A DNA stretch of 64,000 nucleotides, taken from assembly GCF_900188485.1 (NCBI RefSeq), contig NZ_FZPH01000007.1:248001-312000 (forward strand), read 5' to 3'. The translations under genes and the position numbers were made by a program. The DNA is from Asanoa hainanensis (lineage in GTDB: Bacteria > Actinomycetota > Actinomycetes > Mycobacteriales > Micromonosporaceae). Shown here piece after piece: positions 51,711 to 60,170 of the stretch. How positions within the stretch are numbered: the stretch's first letter is position 1; every line of letters starts with the position of its first letter. Under the pieces are notes generated by a model that saw only the letters and a list, made by a program, of their open reading frames with translations, had not been told where the DNA came from and made no database searches.

Positions 51711-52724
51711 CTACGCCTTCGGGTCGGCCACGGTGGGAGTTTCGGTCGCGGCCGCCGGTTCCTGCTCCGTGCCCGCGTCGGTGTGCTCGGCCTTGTCGGT
51801 TGACTTGGCTCGGTGGAACGTCACGCTCATGAGGGCCACGATCAGCGCGCCCACGATCAGGCCGACGATCGCGCTGGCGAGGGTGTTGACCAGCCAGCCG
51901 ACCACGCCGCCGAGGGCGCCCGTGGCGTCGTGGGCCGCCTCCTCCAGGTGGTGCACCGCCTCGTACACGGCGTGCAGTCCGAGCTCGTCCGCACCGACCA
52001 GCAGGATGTGGCCGCCGACCCAGAGCATCGCGGCCGTGCCCACGATCGTCAGCACCGCGAGGACCCGGGGCATCGCCTTGACCAGGCCGCGGCCGAAGCG
52101 GGCGACGGCGGCGCCGGGGAGCTGGGACAGGCGCAGGCCGACGTCGTCCATCTTCACGATCAGGCCGACCGCTCCGTACACCAGGACCGTCATGGCGATG
52201 GCGACGATCACCAGGATCGTCAGGCGGGCCACGAACGACTCGTCGGCGACCTCGTTCAGCGAGATCACCATGATCTCCGCCGACAGGATGAGGTCGGTGC
52301 GGATCGCGCCGGAGACCAGCGTCTTCTCGTCCGGCTGGCGTTCCGCGGCCTCGCCGTGCGCGTCATGGTGCGCGATCTTGGCCCAGACCTTCTCGGCGCC
52401 CTCGTAGCACAGGTAGGCGCCGCCCAGCATGAGCAGCGGGGTCAGCAGCACCGGGAGGAACTGGCTGAGCACCAGGATCACCGGCAGGATGATCAGGAAC
52501 TTGTTGCGTAGCGAGCCCAGCGCGATGCGCTTGATGATCGGCAGCTCCCGCGATGCCGCCAGGCCGCGCACGTACTGCGGGGTGACGGCCGCATCGTCGA
52601 TGACGACCCCGGCGGCCTTCGAGCCGGCCTTCGCGGCGGCCAGACCGACGTCGTCGATCGACGCGGCCGCCGCCCGCGCCAGGACCGCCACATCATCCAG
52701 CAGTGCCGCCAGGCCAGCGCTCAC
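51711..52724 (-). CDS. DUF808 family membrane protein (YedI-like)
   Basis: A 337-residue inner-membrane protein. The DUF808 pattern is complete: N-terminal helical segment with LAALLDDVAVLARAAAASID, AAVTPQYVRGLAASRELPII, AYLCYEGAEKVW, the polar loop, and RTDLILSAEIMVISLNEVAD. Five or more hydrophobic helices follow (LTILVIVAIAMTVLVYGAVG, VLAVLTIVGTAAMLWVGGHI, ASAIVGLIVGALIVALMSV). The family is widespread and of unknown role. The GTG at 52724 has GGAG 5 nt upstream; the frame is open further upstream but without a ribosome site. It leads the two-gene unit with the HEAT protein. Confidence 0.88.
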   Translation of the reverse strand: MSAGLAALLDDVAVLARAAAASIDDVGLAAAKAGSKAAGVVIDDAAVTPQYVRGLAASRELPIIKRIALGSLRNKFLIILPVILVLSQFLPVLLTPLLMLGGAYLCYEGAEKVWAKIAHHDAHGEAAERQPDEKTLVSGAIRTDLILSAEIMVISLNEVADESFVARLTILVIVAIAMTVLVYGAVGLIVKMDDVGLRLSQLPGAAVARFGRGLVKAMPRVLAVLTIVGTAAMLWVGGHILLVGADELGLHAVYEAVHHLEEAAHDATGALGGVVGWLVNTLASAIVGLIVGALIVALMSVTFHRAKSTDKAEHTDAGTEQEPAAATETPTVADPKA

Positions 52725-52805
52725 CGAAGCTCCTTCGCAATCGACGGGTACGTGTGAGGGACCATTCTCGTCGGCCACCGCAATACGCGCAGGACTGGGG
52801 GACGA

Positions 52806-53468
52806 ATGAGCTGGTTGGCGGGTTCGAGAACGTCGTCGTCGGCGGCCGGACCGTTGGACAAGTGGCTGAAGCCCCGGCGGAGCCTGTCCTGGCGGCCCAG
52901 CGCGAACCCGATCGACCGGCCGGTGCCGAAGCTCGGCGGGCAGCCGGTCTGGCTGGACGAGCCGTTCTGGCCGGTGTCGGCGCAGTTCGGGATCCCGATG
53001 ACCTTCGTCGGACAGTTCCCACTTCCCGGCCCGGAGCCGCGGATGAGCTACCTGTTCCTGACCCAGGACGAGCTCTACCTGGCGGCGACGTTCATGGCCG
53101 AGGGCGGCGAGAACGCGCTGCTCGTCCAGCCCGGCGGCCGCATCCCGTCGTTCGTCGAAGGCGTGGCCGAGCGGACCGGGCCGACGCTGTGGCGCCGCGG
53201 CGACCAATGGGAGGACCGCGTCCCGGTCGAGCTCGAGCTCGACCTGGGGCCGCGGAAACGGGGCTCGCACAACTATGTCGGCGGGAAGCCGAGGATGTGG
53301 CAGGAGTGGGACGACGAGCTAGACGCCTCGTGGCGGTTCTTCTTCCAACTCGACCACGGGGACGGCTGGGACGGCGACGCGTTCGCGCTGAACCTCGGCG
53401 GCGGTTCCGGGTACGCGTTCCTGAGCGCGGACCAACGCGAGGGCCGCTTCCTCTGGGACTGCGTCTGA
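52806..53468 (+). CDS. DUF1963 (YwqG-like) domain protein
   Basis: A 220-residue cytoplasmic protein. The first ~40 residues are serine/arginine-rich; the rest follows DUF1963 (YwqG-like): KLGGQPVWLDEPFWPVS, MTFVGQFPL, YLFLTQDELY, then near the end FFFQLDHGDGWDGDAFAL and GGGSGYAFLS. Proteins of this family occur near toxin-immunity and SMI1-like genes in some genomes, but the biochemical role is unknown. GGGGGACGA precedes the ATG at 52806. It stands 81 bp from the divergent DUF808 gene. Confidence 0.82.
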   Translation: MSWLAGSRTSSSAAGPLDKWLKPRRSLSWRPSANPIDRPVPKLGGQPVWLDEPFWPVSAQFGIPMTFVGQFPLPGPEPRMSYLFLTQDELYLAATFMAEGGENALLVQPGGRIPSFVEGVAERTGPTLWRRGDQWEDRVPVELELDLGPRKRGSHNYVGGKPRMWQEWDDELDASWRFFFQLDHGDGWDGDAFALNLGGGSGYAFLSADQREGRFLWDCV

Positions 53469-53564
53469 CCCGTGCTGGGGGTCCGCCCGGTTGGTCGACG
53501 ACGGGCGGGCAAGACGCCAGACCCGAGTGGCCGCACAGCCGATCCGGACCACGCGGAAGGTTCA

Positions 53565-53570
53565 TAACCT
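53565..53570 (+). promoter_or_regulatory. Candidate leaderless -10 element (TAACCT) for the DUF4236 gene
   Basis: TAACCT ends 7 nt before the GTG at 53578, matching TANNNT. It helps choose that GTG as the start. Confidence 0.45.
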
Positions 53571-53577
53571 CTCGTGC

Positions 53578-54711
53578 GTGGGATTTTCGATAAAGCTCGC
53601 CCCAGGGGTTCGCATCAGGGCGTCGTCGCGAGGAGTCCGGACCAGCATCGGCCCCCGCGCAGCCCGTGTGCACATCGGTGGTGGCCGGACCGGCGTGTCG
53701 ACCGGCGTCGGGCCGGTCAGCTTTTACACCTCGTTGGGTGGTTCGCGTCGCGGTGGCGGCAGCCGGGGTGGTGGCTCCGCGCAGGCGTCCTATCAACGCC
53801 AGTTGGCGGCGCATCAGCGGCAGATCGCGCAGGCCGATCGCGCGGCAATGGCACAGCAACTGGCGGACGCCTTCCTGCGCATCCTGAACCTGCACCGGGT
53901 GGACTTCCCGAACGCCCAGCGCCCCATCGCACCTGAACCGAATCCACCTGACCGCGCGGCGATCTATCGGCACTATGAGCAGCACACGCTTGCCGGCGTC
54001 GGTGTGTTCAAGCGGGCGGAACGGGCCTCGGCCAAGCAGCAGGCCGCGGCCTGGACGGAAGCGGAAGCGGCCCGGCAATGGGCGGTGCTCAAGAGCCAAC
54101 AGGCACATTGGCAGCAAGAGCTCGACCGGCAATGGCAGGCGTTGGTCAGCAACGACCCGGACTCGGTGCTGCGGACGTTGGCCGAGGCATTCGAGGACAA
54201 CGAAGCCGCGTCTGCCGCCGTCGGCGTCGACGCGGACGAGGTGTCGCTGGTCGTGTTGGTACCACCGGCGTCGCAGGCGATACCCGAACAGATGCCGGGT
54301 CGTACGGCTGCCGGCAACCTGTCGATGAAGAAGATCACCCAGACCGACAAGGCCGACTTCTTCAAGCAGTTCGTCTGCGGGCAGGTTCTCGTCACGCTGC
54401 GGGAAGCATTCGCCGTGGCCCCGGGTCTTCGGGCTGCCAGGGTGATCGTGCTGCGAAACGACGGCCACGATCCGTACGGGCGACCCAACATGCCCTGTCT
54501 CCTCGCCGTTTCCGTGACTCGCCGAGCGCTGGAGGGAGTGCGGTGGCACGACGCTGATGCGATCGACATTCTCAACGCGGCCGCGCACGAGACGCTCATG
54601 GCCCAGAAGGGACGAAGCAAGGAGCTGAGCCCGCTCGACCTGACGGACGAACCCGACATAGCCGCGCTCATCGCCTCCGTCGACCTCGAGGAGCTCGGCG
54701 CCAGCACCTGA
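53578..54711 (+). CDS. DUF4236 domain protein with helical C-terminal region
   Basis: A 377-residue protein. The N-terminal ~50 residues are a DUF4236 beta domain (FSIKLAPGVRIRASSRGVRT, SIGPRAARVHIGGG, VSTGVGPVSFYTSLG). After a glycine/arginine linker comes a glutamine-rich helix (ASYQRQLAAHQRQIAQADRA) and a second long helix (AAAWTEAEAARQWAVLKSQQ). The C-terminal ~170 residues form an alpha/beta domain (DEVSLVVLVPPASQAIP, KADFFKQFVCGQVLVTLREA, RVIVLRNDGHDPYGRPNMPC) that I do not recognise. I start at the GTG at 53578 because DUF4236 domains begin at the N-terminus. Upstream in-frame sequence back to 53491 lacks domain similarity. DUF4236 proteins are often cell-surface or membrane-linked, but no membrane segment is seen here. 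Confidence 0.78.
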   Translation: MGFSIKLAPGVRIRASSRGVRTSIGPRAARVHIGGGRTGVSTGVGPVSFYTSLGGSRRGGGSRGGGSAQASYQRQLAAHQRQIAQADRAAMAQQLADAFLRILNLHRVDFPNAQRPIAPEPNPPDRAAIYRHYEQHTLAGVGVFKRAERASAKQQAAAWTEAEAARQWAVLKSQQAHWQQELDRQWQALVSNDPDSVLRTLAEAFEDNEAASAAVGVDADEVSLVVLVPPASQAIPEQMPGRTAAGNLSMKKITQTDKADFFKQFVCGQVLVTLREAFAVAPGLRAARVIVLRNDGHDPYGRPNMPCLLAVSVTRRALEGVRWHDADAIDILNAAAHETLMAQKGRSKELSPLDLTDEPDIAALIASVDLEELGAST

Positions 54712-54759
54712 GAGTTCCTCGCCTGGGCGCTCACCACTCGACCGAATAGGTGACCCTGT

Positions 54760-56295
54760 GTGTCGTTACCAACACTTAGCGAGTTGGTCTTGGACACTCA
54801 GCGAGTGGACGGGTCGATGGTCAGCAGGCGCAACGTCATCGTCAGCGCGACAGCAGGGGTGGCCGCCCTCGTGGCGGCCGGAGCGGCGGGCGCCGCCCGC
54901 GGGAAGGACGCCGACGCGGCGCCACCCGCGGCCGCGCCGGCGACCGGGCATCCAGGTCACACCGGTCACGCGGTCCCGGTGGCGGCCCGGGCCGTCGCGC
55001 CCTTCAGCGTGCGCATGCCGGTGCCGAAGGTGCTCAAGCCACAATCCACCAAGGGCGACACCGACGTGTACGCCATCACCGCCAAGAAGGCCAAGGTCGA
55101 GATCCTGCCGGGTACGCGCACCGAGGTGCTGACGTACGCGGGGATGTTCCCGGGGCCGACGCTGCGGGTGCGCACCGGCCGCACGGCCGTCGTCAAGCAC
55201 ACCAACGACCTCGGCATGGGCACCGTCGCGCACCTGCACGGGGGCGTCACGCCGGCCGGCAGCGACGGGTTCCCGATGGACACGGTCGCGCCGGGCAAGA
55301 GCCGCGAGTACACCTATCCGAACCAGCAGCGCGCCGCCACCCTGTGGTACCACGACCACGCGCACCACATGGAGGCCGAGCACGTCTACGGCGGGCTCGC
55401 CGGCTTCTACCTCATCGACGATCCGGCTCAGGACAGCCTGCGCCTGCCCAGCGGTGACTACGACATCCCGATCATGCTGCGCGACGCCCGGTTCGACGAG
55501 AAGGGCCGGCTGGTCTTCCAACTGCACGACTTCGAGCACCGCAACACGATCCTGGCCAACGGCAAGCCGCAGCCGTACTTCCCGGTCGCCGCGCGCCGCT
55601 ACCGGTTGCGCTTCGTCAACGCGTCCAACCTGCGCACGTTCACGCTGCGGCTCGGCAAGGACACCCAGGTCGCCCAGATCGCCAGCGACGGCGGCCTGCT
55701 CGCGGCGCCGGCGGCCGTGCGGTCGTGGCGGATGACGCCGGGGGAGCGGATCGAGGTCGTCGTCGACTTCAGCCGGTTCAAGGTCGGCAGCAAGGTCGTC
55801 CTGACCGACGCCGAAGCCGGGCCGGTGATGCGCTTCGACGTCGGGCGCTCGGCCACCCCCGACACGAGCCGCGTGCCGGACCGGCTCAGCACGATCCCCG
55901 CGCTGCCGGCCGCCACGGGCAAGCGGAAGATCGTCCTCAGCTTCGACCCCGTCAGGAACCGGTTCCTCATCAACGGCAAGCAGTTCGACCAGAAACGCGT
56001 CGACGCGGAGATCAAACGCGGCACGACCGAGATCTGGACGCTGACGAACGACGCCGGCAACTTCGCCGTGCCGCACAACTTCCACCCGCACCTGGTGCAG
56101 TTCCGGGTGCTGGACCGCAACGGAAGGCCGCCGGCCCCGGCCGAGGCCGGCGTGAAGGACACGGTCGCGGTCGGCCCGGGCGAAACGGTCCGTCTACAAG
56201 CGACCTTCGGCCCGTACACGGGCCGCTACGCCTACCACTGCCACATGATCGACCACTCCTCGAGCGGCATGATGGCGCAGATGAAGATCGTCTAA
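54760..56295 (+). CDS. Tat-exported multicopper oxidase
   Basis: A 511-residue laccase-type oxidase (CotA/bilirubin-oxidase-like). A twin-arginine signal (SRRNVIVSATAGVAALVAAG) shows folded export. All four copper-ligand motifs are present: HLHGG, WYHDHAHH (with HMEAEHVYGGLAGFY), PHNFHPHLVQF, and the C-terminal YHCHMIDHSSSGMM, giving T1, T2 and T3 sites; the T1 axial ligand is probably the Met. Three cupredoxin domains fit the length. It oxidises phenols or metals with reduction of O2 to water. The GTG at 54760 has no Shine-Dalgarno (TAGGTG lies 7 nt upstream); an ATG at 54817 would place the Tat motif at residues 2-4 and is a real alternative. It converges on the kinase gene with a 4-bp overlap. 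Confidence 0.93.
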   Translation: MSLPTLSELVLDTQRVDGSMVSRRNVIVSATAGVAALVAAGAAGAARGKDADAAPPAAAPATGHPGHTGHAVPVAARAVAPFSVRMPVPKVLKPQSTKGDTDVYAITAKKAKVEILPGTRTEVLTYAGMFPGPTLRVRTGRTAVVKHTNDLGMGTVAHLHGGVTPAGSDGFPMDTVAPGKSREYTYPNQQRAATLWYHDHAHHMEAEHVYGGLAGFYLIDDPAQDSLRLPSGDYDIPIMLRDARFDEKGRLVFQLHDFEHRNTILANGKPQPYFPVAARRYRLRFVNASNLRTFTLRLGKDTQVAQIASDGGLLAAPAAVRSWRMTPGERIEVVVDFSRFKVGSKVVLTDAEAGPVMRFDVGRSATPDTSRVPDRLSTIPALPAATGKRKIVLSFDPVRNRFLINGKQFDQKRVDAEIKRGTTEIWTLTNDAGNFAVPHNFHPHLVQFRVLDRNGRPPAPAEAGVKDTVAVGPGETVRLQATFGPYTGRYAYHCHMIDHSSSGMMAQMKIV

Positions 56296-57209
56296 CGCGG
56301 CTGGCCGGCCAGCTTCGCGGCGTAGAGGGCGGCGCCGACGACCGGTGAGTACAGGGGCTGACGAAGGTCGTACCGGTCGTGCAGGCGGGCTTCGAACTCC
56401 GTGCGCACCGCGGTCGCGTTGAACGTGCCGCCGGAGTACGAGACCGGCACCCGCTCGTCGGCGCCGAAGCCGAGCTGGATGCGGGTCGTGTCCACCAGCA
56501 GGGCGAGCTCCCGACCGGCCTGAGTCAGGATCGCGGCCGCGGCCTCGTCGCCACGGTCCGCGGCGGTGACGACCTGCGGGCACAGGCTCGCGATCCGGCC
56601 TCGGTCGCCCCGCCACCGGTTCATCACCACGTCGATCAGGTCCAGGTCCGTGGAGAGATCCAGGTGCTCGCGCAGCACAGCAAGCAGCGGGCCGGCCGGC
56701 GCCCGCCCGTCGCTCATGCGGGAGAACAGGCGCAGGCCGCGGGCCGCGATCCAGTACGCCGAGCCCTCGTCGCCGAACAGTTCGCTCCAGCCGCCGACGC
56801 GGTGGCGGCGTCCGGCCCGCTCGCCGTACGTCATGGATCCGGTTCCGCTGATGACGTTGATCCCGTCGGCGGCGCCCAGCGATCCCGACCAGCCGCAGAC
56901 CATGTCGTTGTCGACGCGGTAGCGGTCGTGGCCGAGGACCTTCCTCGGCGCCGCCCGCAGGGTCGCCACGTCCGCGCTGACCTCGCCAAAGGCCGGCAGC
57001 CCCACGAAGGCGAAGTCGATGCCCGCCGGGGTGATGCCGGCCGCCGCGCAAACGGCGCCGACGCCCTCCTCGAGCACCCGGCCGACCAGCTCGATGCCCG
57101 CGCCGAAGTAGTAGGTGCTCGGGGCCACGCTCTGCGCCGCGACCGAGCCGTCCGGTCGCAGCAGGCAGAAGGCGGTCTTGGTGCCACCGCCGTCCACACC
57201 GAGGAACAT
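56292..57209 (-). CDS. BadF/BadG-type ATPase, N-acetylglucosamine kinase-like
   Basis: A 305-residue ASKHA-fold kinase. N-terminal phosphate loop FLGVDGGGTKTAFCLL, the central VISGTGSMTYGERAG, GGWSELFGDEGSAYWIAARG (hallmark of N-acetylglucosamine kinases), and a C-terminal adenosine segment (PVSYSGGTFNATAVR). The ATG at 57209 has GGAGG 8 nt upstream. It may phosphorylate an amino sugar from cell-wall or chitin turnover, fitting the glucosaminidase operon 35 kb away, but that link is only thematic. The gap to the divergent SDR gene is 55 bp. Confidence 0.88.
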   Translation of the reverse strand: MFLGVDGGGTKTAFCLLRPDGSVAAQSVAPSTYYFGAGIELVGRVLEEGVGAVCAAAGITPAGIDFAFVGLPAFGEVSADVATLRAAPRKVLGHDRYRVDNDMVCGWSGSLGAADGINVISGTGSMTYGERAGRRHRVGGWSELFGDEGSAYWIAARGLRLFSRMSDGRAPAGPLLAVLREHLDLSTDLDLIDVVMNRWRGDRGRIASLCPQVVTAADRGDEAAAAILTQAGRELALLVDTTRIQLGFGADERVPVSYSGGTFNATAVRTEFEARLHDRYDLRQPLYSPVVGAALYAAKLAGQPR

Positions 57210-57264
57210 CGCTCTCGCCTCCACTTGCCGTTTAGCCCCCATGATCCGGGGAAGACGCCCGTTC

Positions 57265-57981
57265 ATGCGGATCGCAGGTTCGGTGGCTCTCGTGACTGGC
57301 GGTGGCCGTGGGTTTGGCCTGGCGATGGCCGAGGAGCTCCAGACCCACGGCGCCAAGAAGGTGTACGTCGGTGTGCGCAACCCGGCCGACGTCGACCACC
57401 CTGGTGTCGAGGCGGTAGCGCTCGACGTCACCGACACCGGCTCGGTCGCCGCTGCGGCCCAGCGGTGCGACGACGTGACGCTGCTGGTCAACAACGCCGG
57501 CACCGGAGCTCTCCACGTCGAGGGCACGGCCGACCCGGACATGATCAAGAGCATGCAGCGCGTGTTCGACGTCAACCTGTACGGGACGATCCGGGCGGCG
57601 CAGGCGTTCGCACCGGTGATGCTGCGTAACGGCGGCGGGGCGATCGTCAACGTCGTGTCCGACCAGGCGTGGTACGCCCGCCCCATCCTCGGCGCGTACG
57701 CGGTCAGCAAGTCGGCGGTCTGGAACTTCACCAACGCCCTGCGGGTCGACCTGCGCCCCAAGGGCGTCCAGGTGCTCAGCCTGCACGTCGGTTTCATGGA
57801 CACCGACCTGGTACGCGACCTCGACGTGCCCAAGAACGACCCGCACCAGGTAGCCGCCGCCACCCTCGACGCCCTCGAACACGGCGACGAGGAACTGCTG
57901 GCCGACGACCAGTCGAAGCTGGTCAAGGGAACGCTGTCGACCGACCAGGGCTACTACCTGGACCCACCCGCCCTGGGCTAG
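57265..57981 (+). CDS. Short-chain dehydrogenase/reductase (SDR)
   Basis: A 238-residue classical SDR. The cofactor motif TGGGRGFG (TGxxxGxG), NNAG, catalytic serine in NVVSDQAWY and the YxxxK pair in YAVSK are all present. The first strand (SVALVTGGG) starts right after the ATG, so the ATG at 57265 is right; GGGGAAG lies ~10 nt upstream. The C-terminus (LSTDQGYYLDPPALG) is ordinary for the family. Cofactor is probably NADP or NAD; substrate unknown. It converges on the ornithine-cyclodeaminase-like gene with a 6-bp gap. Confidence 0.92.
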   Translation: MRIAGSVALVTGGGRGFGLAMAEELQTHGAKKVYVGVRNPADVDHPGVEAVALDVTDTGSVAAAAQRCDDVTLLVNNAGTGALHVEGTADPDMIKSMQRVFDVNLYGTIRAAQAFAPVMLRNGGGAIVNVVSDQAWYARPILGAYAVSKSAVWNFTNALRVDLRPKGVQVLSLHVGFMDTDLVRDLDVPKNDPHQVAAATLDALEHGDEELLADDQSKLVKGTLSTDQGYYLDPPALG

Positions 57982-57987
57982 GCACCC

Positions 57988-58872
57988 TCACGCACGGACG
58001 ACGGCCTCGGCGACGACGAGGTCCTCCCACGCCATGCCGACGCTCTTGAACAGCAACGGCCGGTCCTGTGGGGGTTGAACCCGCCCGGTGACGACGTCCC
58101 GCATCGGCACCAGGTCGTCGGTCCGCAGCGCGCCGTCGCGTACCGCCAGGCAGACGTCGCCCGCTTCGCGCAGGGCGGTCGCGACGTCCTCGACGACGAC
58201 GGTGGCCCGTGCGCACAAGGCGGCCGGGACCTCGCGGGCGTCCGGCTCGTGGGAGCCGACGGCGATGACCACGGCACCGTCCTGGATCAGGTCGGCGTCG
58301 AACAGCGGGGTCCGGGCCGAGGTGGCGCAGACGACGACGTCCGCCGCGCGCAGGACCTCGTCGGCCCGGGCGGTCCCGATGCGTACGCCGTCGCCTGCTC
58401 TGACCAGGTGCGTCACCGAGGCGAGCGGCACGACCGCGGCCAGCGTCTCGACGTGGCCGTACGCCTGCGGCCCGGCGCCGAACACGGCCACCCGCAGCGG
58501 AGCGAGCAGGCGCGACCGCACGGCGGCCACGGACACCGCGGGCGTCCGCAGGGTGGTCAGCGCGGTCCCGTCGAGCACCGCGCGCAGGCCGAGCGTCTCG
58601 GCATCGAAGAGCAGATACGACGCCTGGACCCGGGGCAGGCCCCGAGCCGGGTTGCCGGGTGCGACGGTCGCCACCTTGATCCCCGCGTACGCCTGCGCGC
58701 GTTCGGAGGGCATCAACAGGAACTCGCCGCCGCGCAACGGGACCCGATGCCGGGGGAGGTCGGCGCCCGGGTCGAGACCGGCGACCAACGCGGCCGCGAG
58801 AGCGTCGACAGCGGCGAGCGGCCCACACGCGGCGCGCACCGCGGAAGCGTCGAGCACCAGGGGCGCTGTCAC
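57988..58872 (-). CDS. Ornithine cyclodeaminase/mu-crystallin family protein
   Basis: A 294-residue NAD(P)-binding protein of the OCD/mu-crystallin family. It has the substrate-site segment RHRVPLRGGEFLLMPSER and GIKVATVAPGNPARGLP, and the Rossmann motif VAVFGAGPQAYGHVETLA. Then come VVCATSARTPLFDADLIQDG and the C-terminal LLFKSVGMAWEDLVVAE. Family reactions include ornithine to proline, reduction of imine amino acids, and SbnB-type oxidation that releases diaminopropionate, so the reaction is not fixed by sequence. The GTG start overlaps the M1 peptidase stop (GTGA), so it is translated with that gene. It is the last gene of the NRPS operon. Confidence 0.85.
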   Translation of the reverse strand: MTAPLVLDASAVRAACGPLAAVDALAAALVAGLDPGADLPRHRVPLRGGEFLLMPSERAQAYAGIKVATVAPGNPARGLPRVQASYLLFDAETLGLRAVLDGTALTTLRTPAVSVAAVRSRLLAPLRVAVFGAGPQAYGHVETLAAVVPLASVTHLVRAGDGVRIGTARADEVLRAADVVVCATSARTPLFDADLIQDGAVVIAVGSHEPDAREVPAALCARATVVVEDVATALREAGDVCLAVRDGALRTDDLVPMRDVVTGRVQPPQDRPLLFKSVGMAWEDLVVAEAVVRA

Positions 58873-60170
58873 AGCGGCAGGGCCGGCTCGTGCAGCCACG
58901 CCGTGAACAGGTCGTCGAGCGGCCGCGAGCTGTGGTGCTGCGCCAGCGCGGTGAACTGCGATGTCGTCACCGTGCCGTTCTGGTTCGTTTGCGTCCAGTC
59001 CCGGACCAGTGCGAAGAACGACGCGTCGCCGATCAGGGTGCGCAGGGCGTGCAGGGTCAGCGCGCCGCGCTGGTAGACCCGGTCGTCGAACATCCGCCGT
59101 ACCCCCGGATCCGCCACCCGCAGGTCCTGAGGCAGTCCGGCCAGCAACCGCCGCGACCGGGCCGCGTGCATCGCTGCCGGCTCGCCGCCGGAGAGCTCCG
59201 ACCAGAGCCACTCCGCGTACTTCGCGAAGCCCTCGTTGAGCCAGATGTGGCGCCAGTCGGCGACCGTCAGGCTGTTGCCGAACCACTGGTGCGCGAGCTC
59301 GTGGGCGACGAGCCGCTCCGATCCGCGCCGGCCGTCGACGTGGTTGGTGCCGAAGATGGACAGGCCGTGGGCCTCGACCGGCACGTCCAGCTCCTCGTCG
59401 ACCACCACGACCGCGTATTCGCCGAACGGGTACGGGCCGAAGAGGCGCTCGAACGTCGTCATCATCTCCGGCTGCCGGGCGAAGTCGTGCGTCGCCGTGG
59501 CGAGCAGTCGCGGCGGGACGGCCGCCCGCTGGGGCACCGGGCCGGCGGCGAGGTCGACCTGCGCGTAGCGTCCGATCTGGACGGTCGCCAGGTACGTCGA
59601 CATCGGCGCCGGCTGCTCGTACACCCAGGTCGTCCGGCCGGCGGCGGTGGAGCGGGAGACGAGCGATCCGTTGGCGACGACGGTGAACCGTGACGCCGTG
59701 GTCAGCGCGATCCGGTACGCCGCCTTGTCCGCCGGGTGGTCGTTGCACGGGAACCAGGACGGCGCGCCCGTCGGCTGGCTCGCGACGAGCGCGCCGTCGT
59801 CGAGCCGTTCCCAGCCCAGGTCACCCCACCGGCTCGGGATCGCTCGGGGCGCGCCCTCGTACCGCACCGTGACCGTGAACGGCCGGCCGGCCCGAAGCGC
59901 GGACGCCGGCCGGATCCGCAGCTTGCCGTTGCGATGGCTGTAGCGGGCCCGGGCGCCGTCGACCAGTACCTGCTCGACCTGGAACATGCCGAGGTCCAGG
60001 CTGAGCTCCGCCAGGGTACGGTCGGCCGTCGCGGAGATCGTCGCCCGGCCCGAGAGGCGCCCGGGCCCGGCCCGGTAGTCCAGCTCCAGGTCGTAGCGCG
60101 TCGTCCGGTAGCCGTCGTTGCCGTGCCTGGGCAGGTACGGGTCCGCGCCCACCTTCAGTCCGCTTGCCAC
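58869..60170 (-). CDS. M1 family zinc metallopeptidase
   Basis: A 433-residue aminopeptidase of the M1 (gluzincin) type. N-terminal beta saddle domain (TRYDLELDYRAGPGRLSGRA), then the catalytic domain with H290-E-L-A-H294 and E313 (NEGFAKY), which bind zinc with E291 as the catalytic base. The usual GAMEN exopeptidase motif is replaced by VEAHGLS, as in several short actinobacterial M1 proteins. No signal peptide is visible. It overlaps the stop of the NRPS-like gene by 16 bp. Short M1 peptidases placed after Pls/PosA-type synthetases are a common pairing in my memory; their role there is unknown. Confidence 0.9.
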   Translation of the reverse strand: MASGLKVGADPYLPRHGNDGYRTTRYDLELDYRAGPGRLSGRATISATADRTLAELSLDLGMFQVEQVLVDGARARYSHRNGKLRIRPASALRAGRPFTVTVRYEGAPRAIPSRWGDLGWERLDDGALVASQPTGAPSWFPCNDHPADKAAYRIALTTASRFTVVANGSLVSRSTAAGRTTWVYEQPAPMSTYLATVQIGRYAQVDLAAGPVPQRAAVPPRLLATATHDFARQPEMMTTFERLFGPYPFGEYAVVVVDEELDVPVEAHGLSIFGTNHVDGRRGSERLVAHELAHQWFGNSLTVADWRHIWLNEGFAKYAEWLWSELSGGEPAAMHAARSRRLLAGLPQDLRVADPGVRRMFDDRVYQRGALTLHALRTLIGDASFFALVRDWTQTNQNGTVTTSQFTALAQHHSSRPLDDLFTAWLHEPALPL

